Shown here one piece after another: positions 1 through 7,379 of a DNA stretch of 8,482 bases (positions are counted from its first letter, which is position 1; every line of letters begins with the position of its first letter). The translations under genes were made by a program, and so were the position numbers. Origin of the DNA: an uncultured Planctomycetales bacterium (lineage in GTDB: Bacteria; Planctomycetota; Planctomycetia; Isosphaerales; Isosphaeraceae). The notes under the pieces were generated by a model. The model did not search any database. It was not told where the DNA came from and saw only the letters and a program-made list of their open reading frames with translations. Location: positions 1 through 8,482 of the forward strand of contig CALKTZ010001094.1 in the NCBI GenBank assembly GCA_937997355.1, written 5' to 3'.

Positions 1-3000
1 CTGATCGAAGATTGCGCGGGTTCGAGTGGTCAATCTGGCTGCGTCGGCGAGGAAGGTGGCCACCGCCTGTTCGGGGGTCCGCTCGGAGTCTTCCTGGGGA
101 AGCCGGTAGACCAGTTGCGCGAGGTCTTCCGGCTGCTCCGGGAGTTCGGCACCGGGGCGATTGTAGATGAGCCGTAGCCGCCCCTCGACAGTTCGGAGGA
201 AGTTGTAAGCTTCCATCAGGTCCGATCGAATCTCTTCGCCGATCACCCCGGCCCGAGCCAACGCATCGAGAGCATCCCAGAGATTAGTCCGGAGGACCTG
301 CGGCCTCTCGGGGGCGTGGATCAGTTGCAGGAACTGGACGATGAATTCGAGGTCGGCCAGTCCGCCGAGGCCTCGTTTCAGGTCGTTGCGGGCGCGCGAT
401 TCCTCCAGCCGGCGTCTCATCGCGACGACGGATTGTGTCAGCAGCTCCCGAGAAAGTGGGGTTCTCAGGATGGTCCGGATCTCGTCCGTGACCCGTTGTC
501 CGAACCCTCCCGTCGCGTAGACGACTCGGGCTCGCGTCAGGGCAAGCCGCTCCCAGATCTGGGCGGAATGGTCGAAGTAGTGACGAAACGCGTCCAAGGT
601 TACTACGAGCGGCCCGGCCGTGCCGAACGGGCGCAACCGGGTATCCACGGAATAGAGCGGCCCGGAAATCGAGTTCCCGCCGAGTTCCTTGAGGATCCGC
701 TGGGCGACCTCGATGATGAACTGTTCGTTCGAGACCGAGCCCCCCGCGCGATCGGTACGTCCGTCCGATTCGTGGAGGAAGACCAGGTCCAGGTCGCTGT
801 GATAGTTCAGCTCTCGGCCGCCGAACTTGCCGAGTCCGAGGATCGCCCATCGATCGCGGCGTCCATCGCACGAACGACGAGGTATCCCCCGGCGCTCCGC
901 CTTGCGGTGCCACTGGTCGCGGGCGACCTGAGTGACCACGGCCTGCGCGACGTCCGCGAGCTCGCGGGTGACCTCGCGGATCGGCTCCCGCCCCAGGATG
1001 TCCCGGGTCCCGATCCGGATCCATTCCTTGTTCCGGAAGCTCCAGAGGATCGGCCCAAGGTCTTCCGCGCCCCGGCAGAGGTCGGCCAGCTCCCCCTTGA
1101 TCGAGGAGGATGGCTGCGGGCGGTCGTCCACCAGGGAGTCGATCAGGTCGTCGATCATCCCCGGATTCATGATCAGGATCTCGGAGAGGAACTGGCTGGT
1201 CGCGCAGATCTCGACATAGAGGCGCAAGCTGGGGGGATTCAGGTTGAAGAGTTCCCAGAGCATTGCCTTGGCGCCGAGCGAGGCGGAGACCTTCTCCAGA
1301 TTATTCAGGGTCATGTCCGGATCGGGGGTCCGGCCGACGGCCTGGAGCAATCTCGGGGCGATCGCCGCGAGGAAATGCCGGCAACGTGCCTGGGAAAGAA
1401 AAAGGAAATCCTCGCGCGCCAGCGCCATGAGGTTCTGATAGGCCGTCCGATGATCCCGGAACGGGAACTGGCCGAGCACCTCGGCCACCTGCTCGGGAGT
1501 CGGGCTCGGGTCGAGCACGAGGTCCACGACCGGGTCGGCGGCCTGCCCGTCGGCATCTCGGAACGCGTCGTGGAGCAGATGGTTGAGGATTCGTCGGTTC
1601 AGCTCGGTCTTGCCGCGGTAATCGGCGACGAATCGATGCGCCGGCCCGGTCCGGTCTTCCCAGCGGCTCGCCGGGGGGTAGCCCATGCGGATCGCGAGGG
1701 TACGGATTTCTTCCAGGCCGCGAGGGAGTTCATGCGTCTGGCGGTCGAAGAGGATCTGGAGCCGGTGCTCGATCGTCCTGAGGAATCGATAGGTGTCGTC
1801 CATGATGCCGCGCTCCTCGGCCGTCAGGCAGCCGAGCGCCTCCAGTTTCGTGAGGGCCTGGAGGGTGTTGGCGTGGCGGACCTCCGGATAGTCGCCGCCG
1901 TGGAGCAACTGGAGGAACTGCACGACGAATTCGACGTCGCGAATCCCTCCTCGGCCGGTCTTGACTTCGAGCTCGTCCATCCCGGCGGAGAGGGTCCGCT
2001 GTTCGATCCGGCGCTTCATCGCCTTGATCTCGGCGATCTCGGCCGCGCCCAGATAACGCCGATAGACGAACGGGGTGATGGCGTCGAGGAAGGTCCGGCC
2101 GAGGTCGAGATCCCCGGCGATCGGCCGGCACTTGATCATCGCCTGCCGCTCCCAGGTGCGCCCCCGGGAGATGTAATATCCCAGGGTGGTGCCGAGCGCG
2201 CCGGCCAGGACCCCCTGTTCGCCGTCGGGACGCAGCCGCATGTCGACCCGGTAGGCGATGCCGAGCGCCGTGTGATCGTTCAGGATGCGGACGACCTCGG
2301 CCCCCATCTTCGCGAAGAACTCGGCATTGGAGATTCTCCGGGGGCCCTCGGTCTGGCCTTCCTCGTCGTAGACGAAGACGAGGTCGATGTCCGAGCTGTA
2401 ATTCAGCTCCTCGCCCCCCAGCTTTCCCAGGGCCAGGACCACGAATCGGGCGGAGGTTCCCTCGGAATTGATGGGGCAGCCGAATCGAGCCTCGGCGTGG
2501 CGTCTGGCGAGTCGATAGGCCCCCTCGACGCATGCATCGGCCAGATGGGACAGGTCGAGCGTGATCACCTCCAGGGGGAGCCCTCGGACGATATCGTTGT
2601 AGCCGATTCGGAGCATCTCGCGCTGGCGGAATCGCCTCAGGAGGAGCCGCTGTTCATCGTCGCGCGAGGAGTTCTCCAGGCTCGACCAGAGGTCGTCGAT
2701 GAGGGTGACCCGATCCCGGCGGTCGGCCCCTCGGCGAAGCCATTCGATCGCGGCCGGGTCTCGGATGAGCATCTCGCTGAAATGCTGGCTCGTGCTGAAG
2801 ACCTGGAGGAGCACCTCGACCGTGCGCGGGTTTTGGGCGAGCTTGCGCACGGCCTTCTGGCGATCCGGGCCGGCGGCGACGAACCGTTCGACATTCCGCA
2901 ACGCCATGTCGGGATCGGAACATCTGGGGAGCCCCGCGTCGAGTTCCACGCTGATCCTGGCGACATCCGAGAGCAGTCCGGGGCCGGCGTGGTCGCAGAG

Positions 3001-3123
3001 ATCCTTCAGGTCGCGAGACGCGCGTTCCGGGTCGCGAATTCCCAGCCCGGCCAGCCAGTGCTTGAGGACCTCCGGGATGTCGTGGTAGGTGCGAAACCAC
3101 GCTTCGCTCATGTGAGCGCTCAT
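1..3123 (-). CDS. glnE: Bifunctional glutamine synthetase adenylyltransferase / adenylyl-removing enzyme, 3' end cut by window edge
   Basis: GlnE adds AMP to, and removes it from, a tyrosine of glutamine synthetase, tuning ammonia assimilation in the cytosol under PII control. The minus frame is open for 1041 codons from ATG 3123 to the left edge. Two homologous nucleotidyltransferase halves are visible. The N-terminal adenylyl-removing half has GKLGG at residues 233-237 and SDID at 244-247. The C-terminal adenylylating half has GKFGG at 765-769 and SDLD at 776-779. Each is followed by a GG-x-x-D-(V/L)-EF-(V/I)-VQFLQL helix typical of the family. About 260 residues follow the second motif, as in E. 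coli GlnE (about 946 aa in all), and the last visible residues (RTRAIFDQ) resemble family C termini, so few residues are missing. The start is chosen from GAGG at 3130-3133, six bases upstream; the ATG at 3111 has no such site. It lies 56 bp after the SUKH gene, probably in the miaB operon. Confidence 0.96.
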   Translation of the reverse strand, partial: MSAHMSEAWFRTYHDIPEVLKHWLAGLGIRDPERASRDLKDLCDHAGPGLLSDVARISVELDAGLPRCSDPDMALRNVERFVAAGPDRQKAVRKLAQNPRTVEVLLQVFSTSQHFSEMLIRDPAAIEWLRRGADRRDRVTLIDDLWSSLENSSRDDEQRLLLRRFRQREMLRIGYNDIVRGLPLEVITLDLSHLADACVEGAYRLARRHAEARFGCPINSEGTSARFVVLALGKLGGEELNYSSDIDLVFVYDEEGQTEGPRRISNAEFFAKMGAEVVRILNDHTALGIAYRVDMRLRPDGEQGVLAGALGTTLGYYISRGRTWERQAMIKCRPIAGDLDLGRTFLDAITPFVYRRYLGAAEIAEIKAMKRRIEQRTLSAGMDELEVKTGRGGIRDVEFVVQFLQLLHGGDYPEVRHANTLQALTKLEALGCLTAEERGIMDDTYRFLRTIEHRLQILFDRQTHELPRGLEEIRTLAIRMGYPPASRWEDRTGPAHRFVADYRGKTELNRRILNHLLHDAFRDADGQAADPVVDLVLDPSPTPEQVAEVLGQFPFRDHRTAYQNLMALAREDFLFLSQARCRHFLAAIAPRLLQAVGRTPDPDMTLNNLEKVSASLGAKAMLWELFNLNPPSLRLYVEICATSQFLSEILIMNPGMIDDLIDSLVDDRPQPSSSIKGELADLCRGAEDLGPILWSFRNKEWIRIGTRDILGREPIREVTRELADVAQAVVTQVARDQWHRKAERRGIPRRSCDGRRDRWAILGLGKFGGRELNYHSDLDLVFLHESDGRTDRAGGSVSNEQFIIEVAQRILKELGGNSISGPLYSVDTRLRPFGTAGPLVVTLDAFRHYFDHSAQIWERLALTRARVVYATGGFGQRVTDEIRTILRTPLSRELLTQSVVAMRRRLEESRARNDLKRGLGGLADLEFIVQFLQLIHAPERPQVLRTNLWDALDALARAGVIGEEIRSDLMEAYNFLRTVEGRLRLIYNRPGAELPEQPEDLAQLVYRLPQEDSERTPEQAVATFLADAARLTTRTRAIFDQ

Positions 3124-3179
3124 GATGCGCCTCGGCTTTCAACTTTCAACGGCAAGCCGGCCGATCCGCCCCGCTCCGG

Positions 3180-3911
3180 TCACGATGCGGAGAGGCCGGG
3201 AGCTCGATGTTGAAGGTAACGAAAGAGGAGTTCGAGCTCGGTGCGGCTGATCCCAAGTTCGTTGGCGATCGCGCGCTCGTCGACTTCCCGTTTCATCAAC
3301 GGCCTGACTCGATCGGCCAGTTTCATCAGTCGTTCGGGGAGATCGGGTGGGGGGACGTGCCGCCGATGGGCCTCCCAGGGGTCTCCCAGCGAGACGAAGC
3401 CCGGGGCGAACCAGTACTCGCGGCCTCCCTGAGCGAGGAGTTCGAGGAACCATTCCTCGAAGCTTTTCGCGATGATGCGAGGAGGGCTTCCCGAGGCATC
3501 GTCCCCCGACGTGAAGATGGTGTGCCCTTGCCCCGGCCATCGGTAGCCGAGATCGATGCAGACGGTCTCCACGTTCGGATTGCCCAGCTCGAACCAGCTT
3601 TCCGGCTGAACGATCATGCCGGGGACCCGCGCGAACGGGACCATCGGCCCGATCGCGGAGATCGGGTGAATGATCGGGCTCCCGCGATAGAGCCCATTCG
3701 AAAGTGCCAACCAGTCGCGCAACCCATCGGGGAGATTGAAGCCGTGCCGCCCCTCCCAGGACCGGATGACGCGAGGATCGATGCCGGGTCGGGTCGGGTC
3801 GCCGAATCCCGAGAATCCCGCCTCGATCGACTCGATCTCGGGCATTGATTGGGCGTCGACCTTGCCCCATTCGATCCAGCGACGAACCAGCTCCACGAGC
3901 TGGTTGGGCAT
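3180..3911 (-). CDS. SMI1/KNR4 (SUKH) family protein with possible C-terminal helix-turn-helix
   Basis: The predicted protein has 243 residues, is cytosolic, and has no signal peptide or membrane segment. Residues about 45-75 carry the SUKH signature: WE at 52-53, G57, LP at 60-61, then LSNG at 70-73. A later SFEEWFLELL segment matches the usual C-terminal helix of the domain. In bacteria this superfamily is best known for immunity proteins of polymorphic toxins, but many members are lone proteins of unknown role, and no toxin gene is adjacent here. Residues about 211-234 (ERAIANELGISRTELELL) look like a helix-turn-helix, which is unusual for the family. An upstream GTG at 3926 overlaps the miaB stop by four bases (GTGA), but ATG 3911 is preferred because a strong GAGGGGG lies six bases before it. 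Its position between miaB and glnE argues for a constitutive cellular role. I do not know its function. Confidence 0.85.
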   Translation of the reverse strand: MPNQLVELVRRWIEWGKVDAQSMPEIESIEAGFSGFGDPTRPGIDPRVIRSWEGRHGFNLPDGLRDWLALSNGLYRGSPIIHPISAIGPMVPFARVPGMIVQPESWFELGNPNVETVCIDLGYRWPGQGHTIFTSGDDASGSPPRIIAKSFEEWFLELLAQGGREYWFAPGFVSLGDPWEAHRRHVPPPDLPERLMKLADRVRPLMKREVDERAIANELGISRTELELLFRYLQHRAPGLSAS

Positions 3912-3917
3912 CAGACA

Positions 3918-3924
3918 CCCCCTC
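3918..3924 (-). promoter_or_regulatory. Ribosome binding site deciding the start of the SUKH gene
   Basis: On the minus strand GAGGGGG occupies 3924 down to 3918, with six bases (TGTCTG) before ATG 3911. It overlaps the miaB stop codon (3923-3925), so ribosomes ending miaB would stop directly on it. This supports translational coupling and the ATG at 3911 over the GTG at 3926, which has no comparable site at the right distance. Confidence 0.7.
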
Positions 3925-5362
3925 ACGCCGAGTAAGCGATTTGCTCGCTGGTAACGACCCGACCGAACAACGTCACAGCGCTGACGTCCTCGACGTCCAC
4001 GGCAACAATCTGACCGACGAGTCGCTCACGTCCTTCGAAGACGACGATCCGATCGCAGGAGGTGCGGCCCATGAGCTGATTGCCCCCGTCCCATCCCTGA
4101 CGCCTGGCCGTGGTACGGCTCGGCCCTTCGACCAGCACGTCGACGGTCCGGCCGACGAACGACAGATTGTCTTCCGCCGAGATTCTCGTCTGCAAGTCGA
4201 GAAGCTCGGCGTTTCGCCGCTTCTTGTCGGTTTCCGACACATCGTCGTTGAAGAGATCGAACGCCTTCGTCCCCTGTCTCGGGCTGTATTTGAAGATGAA
4301 GCTGTTCTTGAACCGCGAACGCTCGACCAGCCCCATGGTCCGATCGAACGACTCCTCGGTCTCGCCGCAGAAGCCGACGATGAAGTCGCTCGACACCGCC
4401 ACCCCGGGGATAGTCTCCCGGGTTTTCGCGAGCATCTCCTCATAAAAGGAAACCGAGTACATCCGCTTCATGCGCTTGAGGACGAGGTCGCAACCGCTCT
4501 GGGCCGGGACGTGGAGATATCTCGCCACCTTCGGGAGGTCTCGAACCGCGAGGAGGAGGTCGTCGGTCATGTCGTTGGGGAAATTGGTCACGAACTTGAT
4601 CCGCAGGATTCCCTGGATCTCGTGGATTCGCTCCAGGAGGTCGGAGAGCCGGGTGATCCGCCCGTCCGGTCCCTTGTAGGCGTAGCTGTTGACGGTCTGC
4701 CCCAGCAGGATGATTTCCTTGACCCCCTGATCGGCCAGGATTCTGGATTCCGCGACGATCAAATCGGGAGGCCGGCTCTGCTCGGGGCCTCGGACCGATG
4801 GGACGATGCAATAGGTGCAGAATTTGTCGCACCCCATCATGATCCGGACATAGGCCTGAAATGGGGACGGCCTCATCTCCGATTCGCGATCCGGATCGTA
4901 GCTCTCGAAGCTCGACGTGACCGTGTCGCGAGTCCCGGAAGTTCGCGCGAGGCTCACGGCCAGTTGAGGTTTGCTTTCGAGCTTGGAAATCTGCAGGAGC
5001 TCGGGGACTTTTTCGAGCTGCCCGGGGCCGACGATGATGTCAACATGCGGGGCGCGCTTGAGGATCTGGGCCTGATCCTTCTGGGCCATGCAGCCGAGGA
5101 CGCCGATCGAAACCTCGGGCCTGGTCTCCTTGATCCGCTTGATCCGTCCGAGGGCGCTGTAGATCTTGTCCTCGGCATGCTGCCGGACGGAGCAGGTGTT
5201 ATAGAGGATCGTGTCGGCCTGATCGATATCCCCGGTCAGCTCATAGCCTTCCTTGCGCAGCTTCGCCACGACGAGCTCGCTATCGAGCACGTTCATCTGG
5301 CAGCCGGCCGTCTCGATGTAGAGCTTCTTTTTCCGTGAACCTGGGGATGCTGATTCGGCCAT
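3923..5362 (-). CDS. miaB: tRNA-2-methylthio-N6-dimethylallyladenosine synthase
   Basis: MiaB is a radical-SAM methylthiotransferase that turns i6A37 of tRNAs reading UNN codons into ms2i6A37, using S-adenosylmethionine and two [4Fe-4S] clusters. The 479-residue protein shows the family layout. The N-terminal UPF0004 domain has cluster cysteines C21 (AGCQMN), C57 (NTCSVR) and C91 (GCMAQ). The radical-SAM domain carries CDKFCTYC with C178, C182 and C185. A C-terminal TRAM domain (about residues 395-475) includes GRTVDVLVEG and GRTSCDRIVVF. NTCSVR and GQTVNSY favour MiaB over the related RimO and MtaB, and the length is normal. The start is ATG 5362, with GGAG eight bases upstream (5371-5374). 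A longer TTG start at 5401 would add 13 residues before the conserved region and falls about where transcription should begin. The gene leads a likely miaB-SUKH-glnE operon. Confidence 0.97.
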   Translation of the reverse strand: MAESASPGSRKKKLYIETAGCQMNVLDSELVVAKLRKEGYELTGDIDQADTILYNTCSVRQHAEDKIYSALGRIKRIKETRPEVSIGVLGCMAQKDQAQILKRAPHVDIIVGPGQLEKVPELLQISKLESKPQLAVSLARTSGTRDTVTSSFESYDPDRESEMRPSPFQAYVRIMMGCDKFCTYCIVPSVRGPEQSRPPDLIVAESRILADQGVKEIILLGQTVNSYAYKGPDGRITRLSDLLERIHEIQGILRIKFVTNFPNDMTDDLLLAVRDLPKVARYLHVPAQSGCDLVLKRMKRMYSVSFYEEMLAKTRETIPGVAVSSDFIVGFCGETEESFDRTMGLVERSRFKNSFIFKYSPRQGTKAFDLFNDDVSETDKKRRNAELLDLQTRISAEDNLSFVGRTVDVLVEGPSRTTARRQGWDGGNQLMGRTSCDRIVVFEGRERLVGQIVAVDVEDVSAVTLFGRVVTSEQIAYSA

Positions 5363-5401
5363 TGCCGATGCTCCGGGACCGCGTCGCCTGGAAAGATGCA
5401 A

Positions 5402-5419
5402 AGTTGCATTGTAGCAACT
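5402..5419. promoter_or_regulatory. Inverted repeat enclosing the miaB -10 box (possible operator)
   Basis: Perfect 6-bp arms AGTTGC (5402-5407) and GCAACT (5414-5419) flank a 6-bp centre. Read on the minus strand, the centre is TACAAT, a 5-of-6 match to the sigma-70 -10 consensus. A dimeric regulator bound here would block RNA polymerase directly. No known binding motif was recognised, and a 6-bp palindrome can arise by chance. Confidence 0.4.
5408..5413 (-). promoter_or_regulatory. Candidate -10 box of the miaB-SUKH-glnE operon
   Basis: TACAAT on the minus strand (5413 down to 5408) would start transcription near 5401, giving a leader of about 40 bases before ATG 5362. The hexamer 17 bases upstream is ATCGCG, which does not resemble TTGACA, so any promoter here either relies on an activator or tolerates a poor -35. 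Confidence 0.45.
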
Positions 5420-5602
5420 CTCGAAGCCGGCGCGATCGTCCCGTCACTCGGAACTCGCCGCGGGCTTCGATTCATCGTCTTCGGACAACGGATTTTACCA
5501 ACCGGCCGACGGGCTGGGAATCACTCCCGTTCGCGGTTCTTGAGGGATCGACCAGGGTGTTTCTTTTCCGGGGACTTCGGCGTAACTTGTGTGGGGGTTG
5601 CA

Positions 5603-5695
5603 ATGATGCGCCAGGCCGGAACTCGCGAGGCTTCCTATCGTTACGCCAATCGCGACGGCAAGGCCGCCTGGTCCGGGCTTCAACTCAGGGCCTGA
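5603..5695 (+). CDS. Doubtful 30-residue ORF upstream of the dehydrogenase gene
   Basis: ATG 5603 (a second ATG follows at 5606) opens 30 codons ending in TGA at 5693-5695, 24 bases before the dehydrogenase start. GGGGG at 5593-5597 gives a possible ribosome site at five-base spacing. The peptide is basic and polar, with no signal, membrane segment or run of codons for one amino acid that would suggest attenuation. It could be a leader peptide or simply chance in GC-rich DNA; chance is more likely. Confidence 0.15.
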   Translation: MMRQAGTREASYRYANRDGKAAWSGLQLRA

Positions 5696-5709
5696 AACCA
5701 TCTTCTTCT

Positions 5710-5714
5710 AGGAG
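5710..5714 (+). promoter_or_regulatory. Ribosome binding site of the 3-hydroxyacyl-CoA dehydrogenase family gene
   Basis: AGGAG ends five bases before GTG 5720. It decides this start over the in-frame GTG at 5726 (11-base spacing), and the Rossmann strand begins only a few residues later, so little of the protein could be missing. Confidence 0.7.
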
Positions 5715-5719
5715 ATCGC

Positions 5720-6730
5720 GTGAGCGTGAGACCAGTCGAGCGGATCACGATCGTCGGGGCCGGGCTGATGGGGCATGGGATTGCCCAGGAGCTTGCCCTC
5801 GCGGGATTCCCGGTTCGAATCCATGATCTCAGTGCATCGCACCTCAGCCGGGCGAAAGTCCACACGCGGGAGAACATGGAGCGTCTGAGCCGGATGGGCC
5901 TGCTCGACGCCGGATCCATCGAGCCGGCGCTGGAACGAATTCAACCGAGCCTGGAACTCGCCGAAGCCCTGTCGGACGCCGATCTCGTCATCGAGGCGGT
6001 TTTTGAGAATCTGGAACTGAAGCAACGCCTGTTTGAAGAGTTTGAGCAACTTTGCCCCGCTGATGTGATTTTCGCGAGCAACACGTCGAGCCTGATGCCC
6101 GGCCGGCTCGCCGAGCGCATGCGTCATCCGGATCGGCTCGTCATCGCCCACTACTTCAATCCCCCCTATCTCATCCCGCTCGTCGAGATCGTGCCGGGTC
6201 CCTCGACCTCCGAGCAGACGGTGAAGACGGTCTTTTCTCTCATGGAGAGGATCGGCAAACGCCCCGTAAGGCTCCTGAAGCAGGCGACCGGCTTCGTGGC
6301 CAATCGACTTCAGCTTGCCCTGTACCGCGAGGCGATTTCGATCGTGGAGCAGGGGATCGCCACACCGGAGGATGTCGACCGGGTCGTGCGGTTCGGCTTC
6401 GGCCGCAGACTCGCCGCGGCGGGACCATTCGAGATCTTCGACCTCGCCGGGCTCGACACCATCTTCGCCGTCGCGTCGCAAATCCTGCCGGAAGTCGCCA
6501 CGAACGAAGCGGCGGATCGGCCGATCCCCGAGAGTTTCCGGGCGACGTTCGAGCGAGGAGACTTCGGCGTGAAATCGGGTCGAGGCTTTCGAGAGTGGCC
6601 GGCGGACGCGGTCGAGGAATTGCGGGGACGCCTGTTCGCGGCGTTGACGCGCTCACGGGAATGTGAGGAAGGGGCGGCTGGGTCTCAGGGACGCGTCGCA
6701 AACGACAACGAGGGGGCGAACCGTGAGTGA
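5720..6730 (+). CDS. 3-hydroxyacyl-CoA dehydrogenase family protein (NAD+), lambda-crystallin-like active site
   Basis: This 336-residue NAD-dependent dehydrogenase oxidises an L-3-hydroxy substrate to a 3-oxo product. The N-terminal Rossmann fold has G13-A-G15-L-M-G18. D36 at the end of the second strand indicates NAD+. The catalytic set is intact: S123 in SNTSS, H144 and E156 (12 apart, as in known enzymes), and N195 in GFVANR. The H144 region reads HYFNPPYLIPLVEIVPG, closer to the L-gulonate/L-3-hydroxyacid dehydrogenase (lambda-crystallin) branch than to PaaH or Hbd, which have HFFNP and KLVEV. The substrate could therefore be a free hydroxy acid such as L-3-hydroxybutyrate, or 3-hydroxybutyryl-CoA. 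The C-terminal domain ends with GVKSGRGF, then a polar tail of about 25 residues that overlaps the next gene. It starts at GTG and leads the ketone-body operon. Family is certain, substrate is not. Confidence 0.92.
   Translation: MSVRPVERITIVGAGLMGHGIAQELALAGFPVRIHDLSASHLSRAKVHTRENMERLSRMGLLDAGSIEPALERIQPSLELAEALSDADLVIEAVFENLELKQRLFEEFEQLCPADVIFASNTSSLMPGRLAERMRHPDRLVIAHYFNPPYLIPLVEIVPGPSTSEQTVKTVFSLMERIGKRPVRLLKQATGFVANRLQLALYREAISIVEQGIATPEDVDRVVRFGFGRRLAAAGPFEIFDLAGLDTIFAVASQILPEVATNEAADRPIPESFRATFERGDFGVKSGRGFREWPADAVEELRGRLFAALTRSRECEEGAAGSQGRVANDNEGANRE
6711..6716 (+). promoter_or_regulatory. Ribosome binding site deciding the atoD start
   Basis: AGGGGG lies six bases before GTG 6723, inside the 3' end of the preceding gene. 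It supports GTG 6723 over an in-frame upstream start at 6663, which would add 20 poorly conserved residues and a 68-base overlap. Confidence 0.75.
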
Positions 6731-7379
6731 CAAGCTCATCGATTTGGAGTCGGCGATCGCCCTGATTCCCGACGGCGCCACGATCCTGGTGGGGGGATTC
6801 ATGGGGGTCGGGGCTCCCCATCGGCTGATCCGCGGGCTCGTCGAGGCCGGTCGCAAGGATTTGACCGTGATCACCAACGACACGGCGAGGCCCGGCATCG
6901 GCGTCGGGCGACTGATCGACGCACAGGCCGTCCGGCGTCTGATCGTCTCGCACATCGGGACCAATCCGGAAACCCAGCGCCAGATGATTGCCGGTCAGAT
7001 CGAGGTGGTTCTCACCCCGCAGGGGACGCTCGTCGAGCAGATCCGGGCCGCCGGCCATGGCCTGGGGGGGATCTTGACCCGGACCGGCCTCGGGACGGCC
7101 GTGGAGCAGGGGAAGACCCGAATCGAGATCGACGGCGTGAGCTGGCTGCTGGAGAAGCCGTTGCGGGCCGACTTCGCACTCATCGCGGCGGAACAGGCGG
7201 ATTCGCTCGGCAATCTCCGCTATTCGCTGACGGCGAGGGGGTTCAACCCGATCATGGCGATGGCGGCCTCGACCGTGATCGCCGAGGCCGAGGAGATTGT
7301 CGAAGTCGGCGCGATCATCCCCGACATGATCGTCACGCCGGGAATCCTCGTCGATTACTTGCTGGAGACTCGCTCATGA
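6723..7379 (+). CDS. atoD: Acetoacetate CoA-transferase, alpha subunit
   Basis: This is the alpha subunit of a heteromeric family I CoA-transferase that moves CoA between acetyl-CoA (or another acyl-CoA donor) and acetoacetate, giving acetoacetyl-CoA for thiolysis. The 218-residue protein closely resembles E. coli AtoD. It has the CoA-transferase signature GGFMGVGAP at 24-32, SHIGTNPE at 76-83, PQGTLVEQ at 99-106, a GLGG loop at 113-116, and then LLEKPLRADFALI and FNPIMAMAA. The length is that of AtoD (about 220). The GTG start at 6723 is set by AGGGGG at 6711-6716 and fits the N terminus of E. coli AtoD. It overlaps the dehydrogenase gene by eight bases and atoA by four, so the three are probably co-translated. 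SNTSS-type or catalytic residues are not expected here; the catalytic glutamate is in the beta subunit. A succinyl-CoA donor (ScoA-type) cannot be excluded. Confidence 0.95.
   Translation: MSDKLIDLESAIALIPDGATILVGGFMGVGAPHRLIRGLVEAGRKDLTVITNDTARPGIGVGRLIDAQAVRRLIVSHIGTNPETQRQMIAGQIEVVLTPQGTLVEQIRAAGHGLGGILTRTGLGTAVEQGKTRIEIDGVSWLLEKPLRADFALIAAEQADSLGNLRYSLTARGFNPIMAMAASTVIAEAEEIVEVGAIIPDMIVTPGILVDYLLETRS

Larger units (their letters stand above)
5363..5719. other. Divergent intergenic region between the miaB and ketone-body operons
   Basis: These 357 bp separate two divergent transcription units and must hold both promoters and any shared regulation. The miaB side has a -10-like hexamer inside an inverted repeat (5402-5419). 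On the rightward side I found no convincing -35/-10 pair; the best is a weak TAACTT around 5583-5588. A doubtful 30-codon ORF lies at 5603-5695. I see no tRNA, riboswitch-like fold, terminator or transposon end. The short ORFs spanning the region have no recognisable protein character. Confidence 0.7.

Noticed and set aside
1900..2420. Similar sequence within glnE at about 330-400 and 1915-1985 and around the two GK-x-GG motifs, as if a recent repeat
   Set aside because: This is the ancient internal duplication of GlnE into adenylyl-removing and adenylylating halves, known for the whole family.
3136..3149. Tandem 7-mer CTTTCAA x2 between the SUKH gene and glnE
   Set aside because: Only two short copies, with no symmetry or link to a promoter. 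It is compatible with chance, and the 56-bp gap needs no special explanation.
316..3213. A 965-codon open frame on the plus strand opposite glnE
   Set aside because: It is in codon register with glnE. Antisense stops in this phase need TTA, CTA or TCA in the sense strand, codons that are rare in high-GC genes, so the open frame is expected. The translation shows no domain, while the minus strand gives a full GlnE.
3180..3926. The SUKH protein as an immunity gene of a toxin system
   Set aside because: No toxin, secretion or repeat-rich effector gene is nearby; both neighbours are housekeeping genes.
3845..5338. A 497-codon plus-strand frame opposite miaB, and similar long antisense frames opposite the SUKH, dehydrogenase, atoA and bdhA genes
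   Set aside because: All are in the same codon-aligned antisense phase as a well-identified gene and are explained by the same rarity of TTA, CTA and TCA codons.
5363..5401. TTG start at 5401 adding 13 residues to MiaB
   Set aside because: It falls at the predicted transcription start, has no ribosome site, and the extra residues are not conserved-looking. ATG 5362 has GGAG at a good distance.
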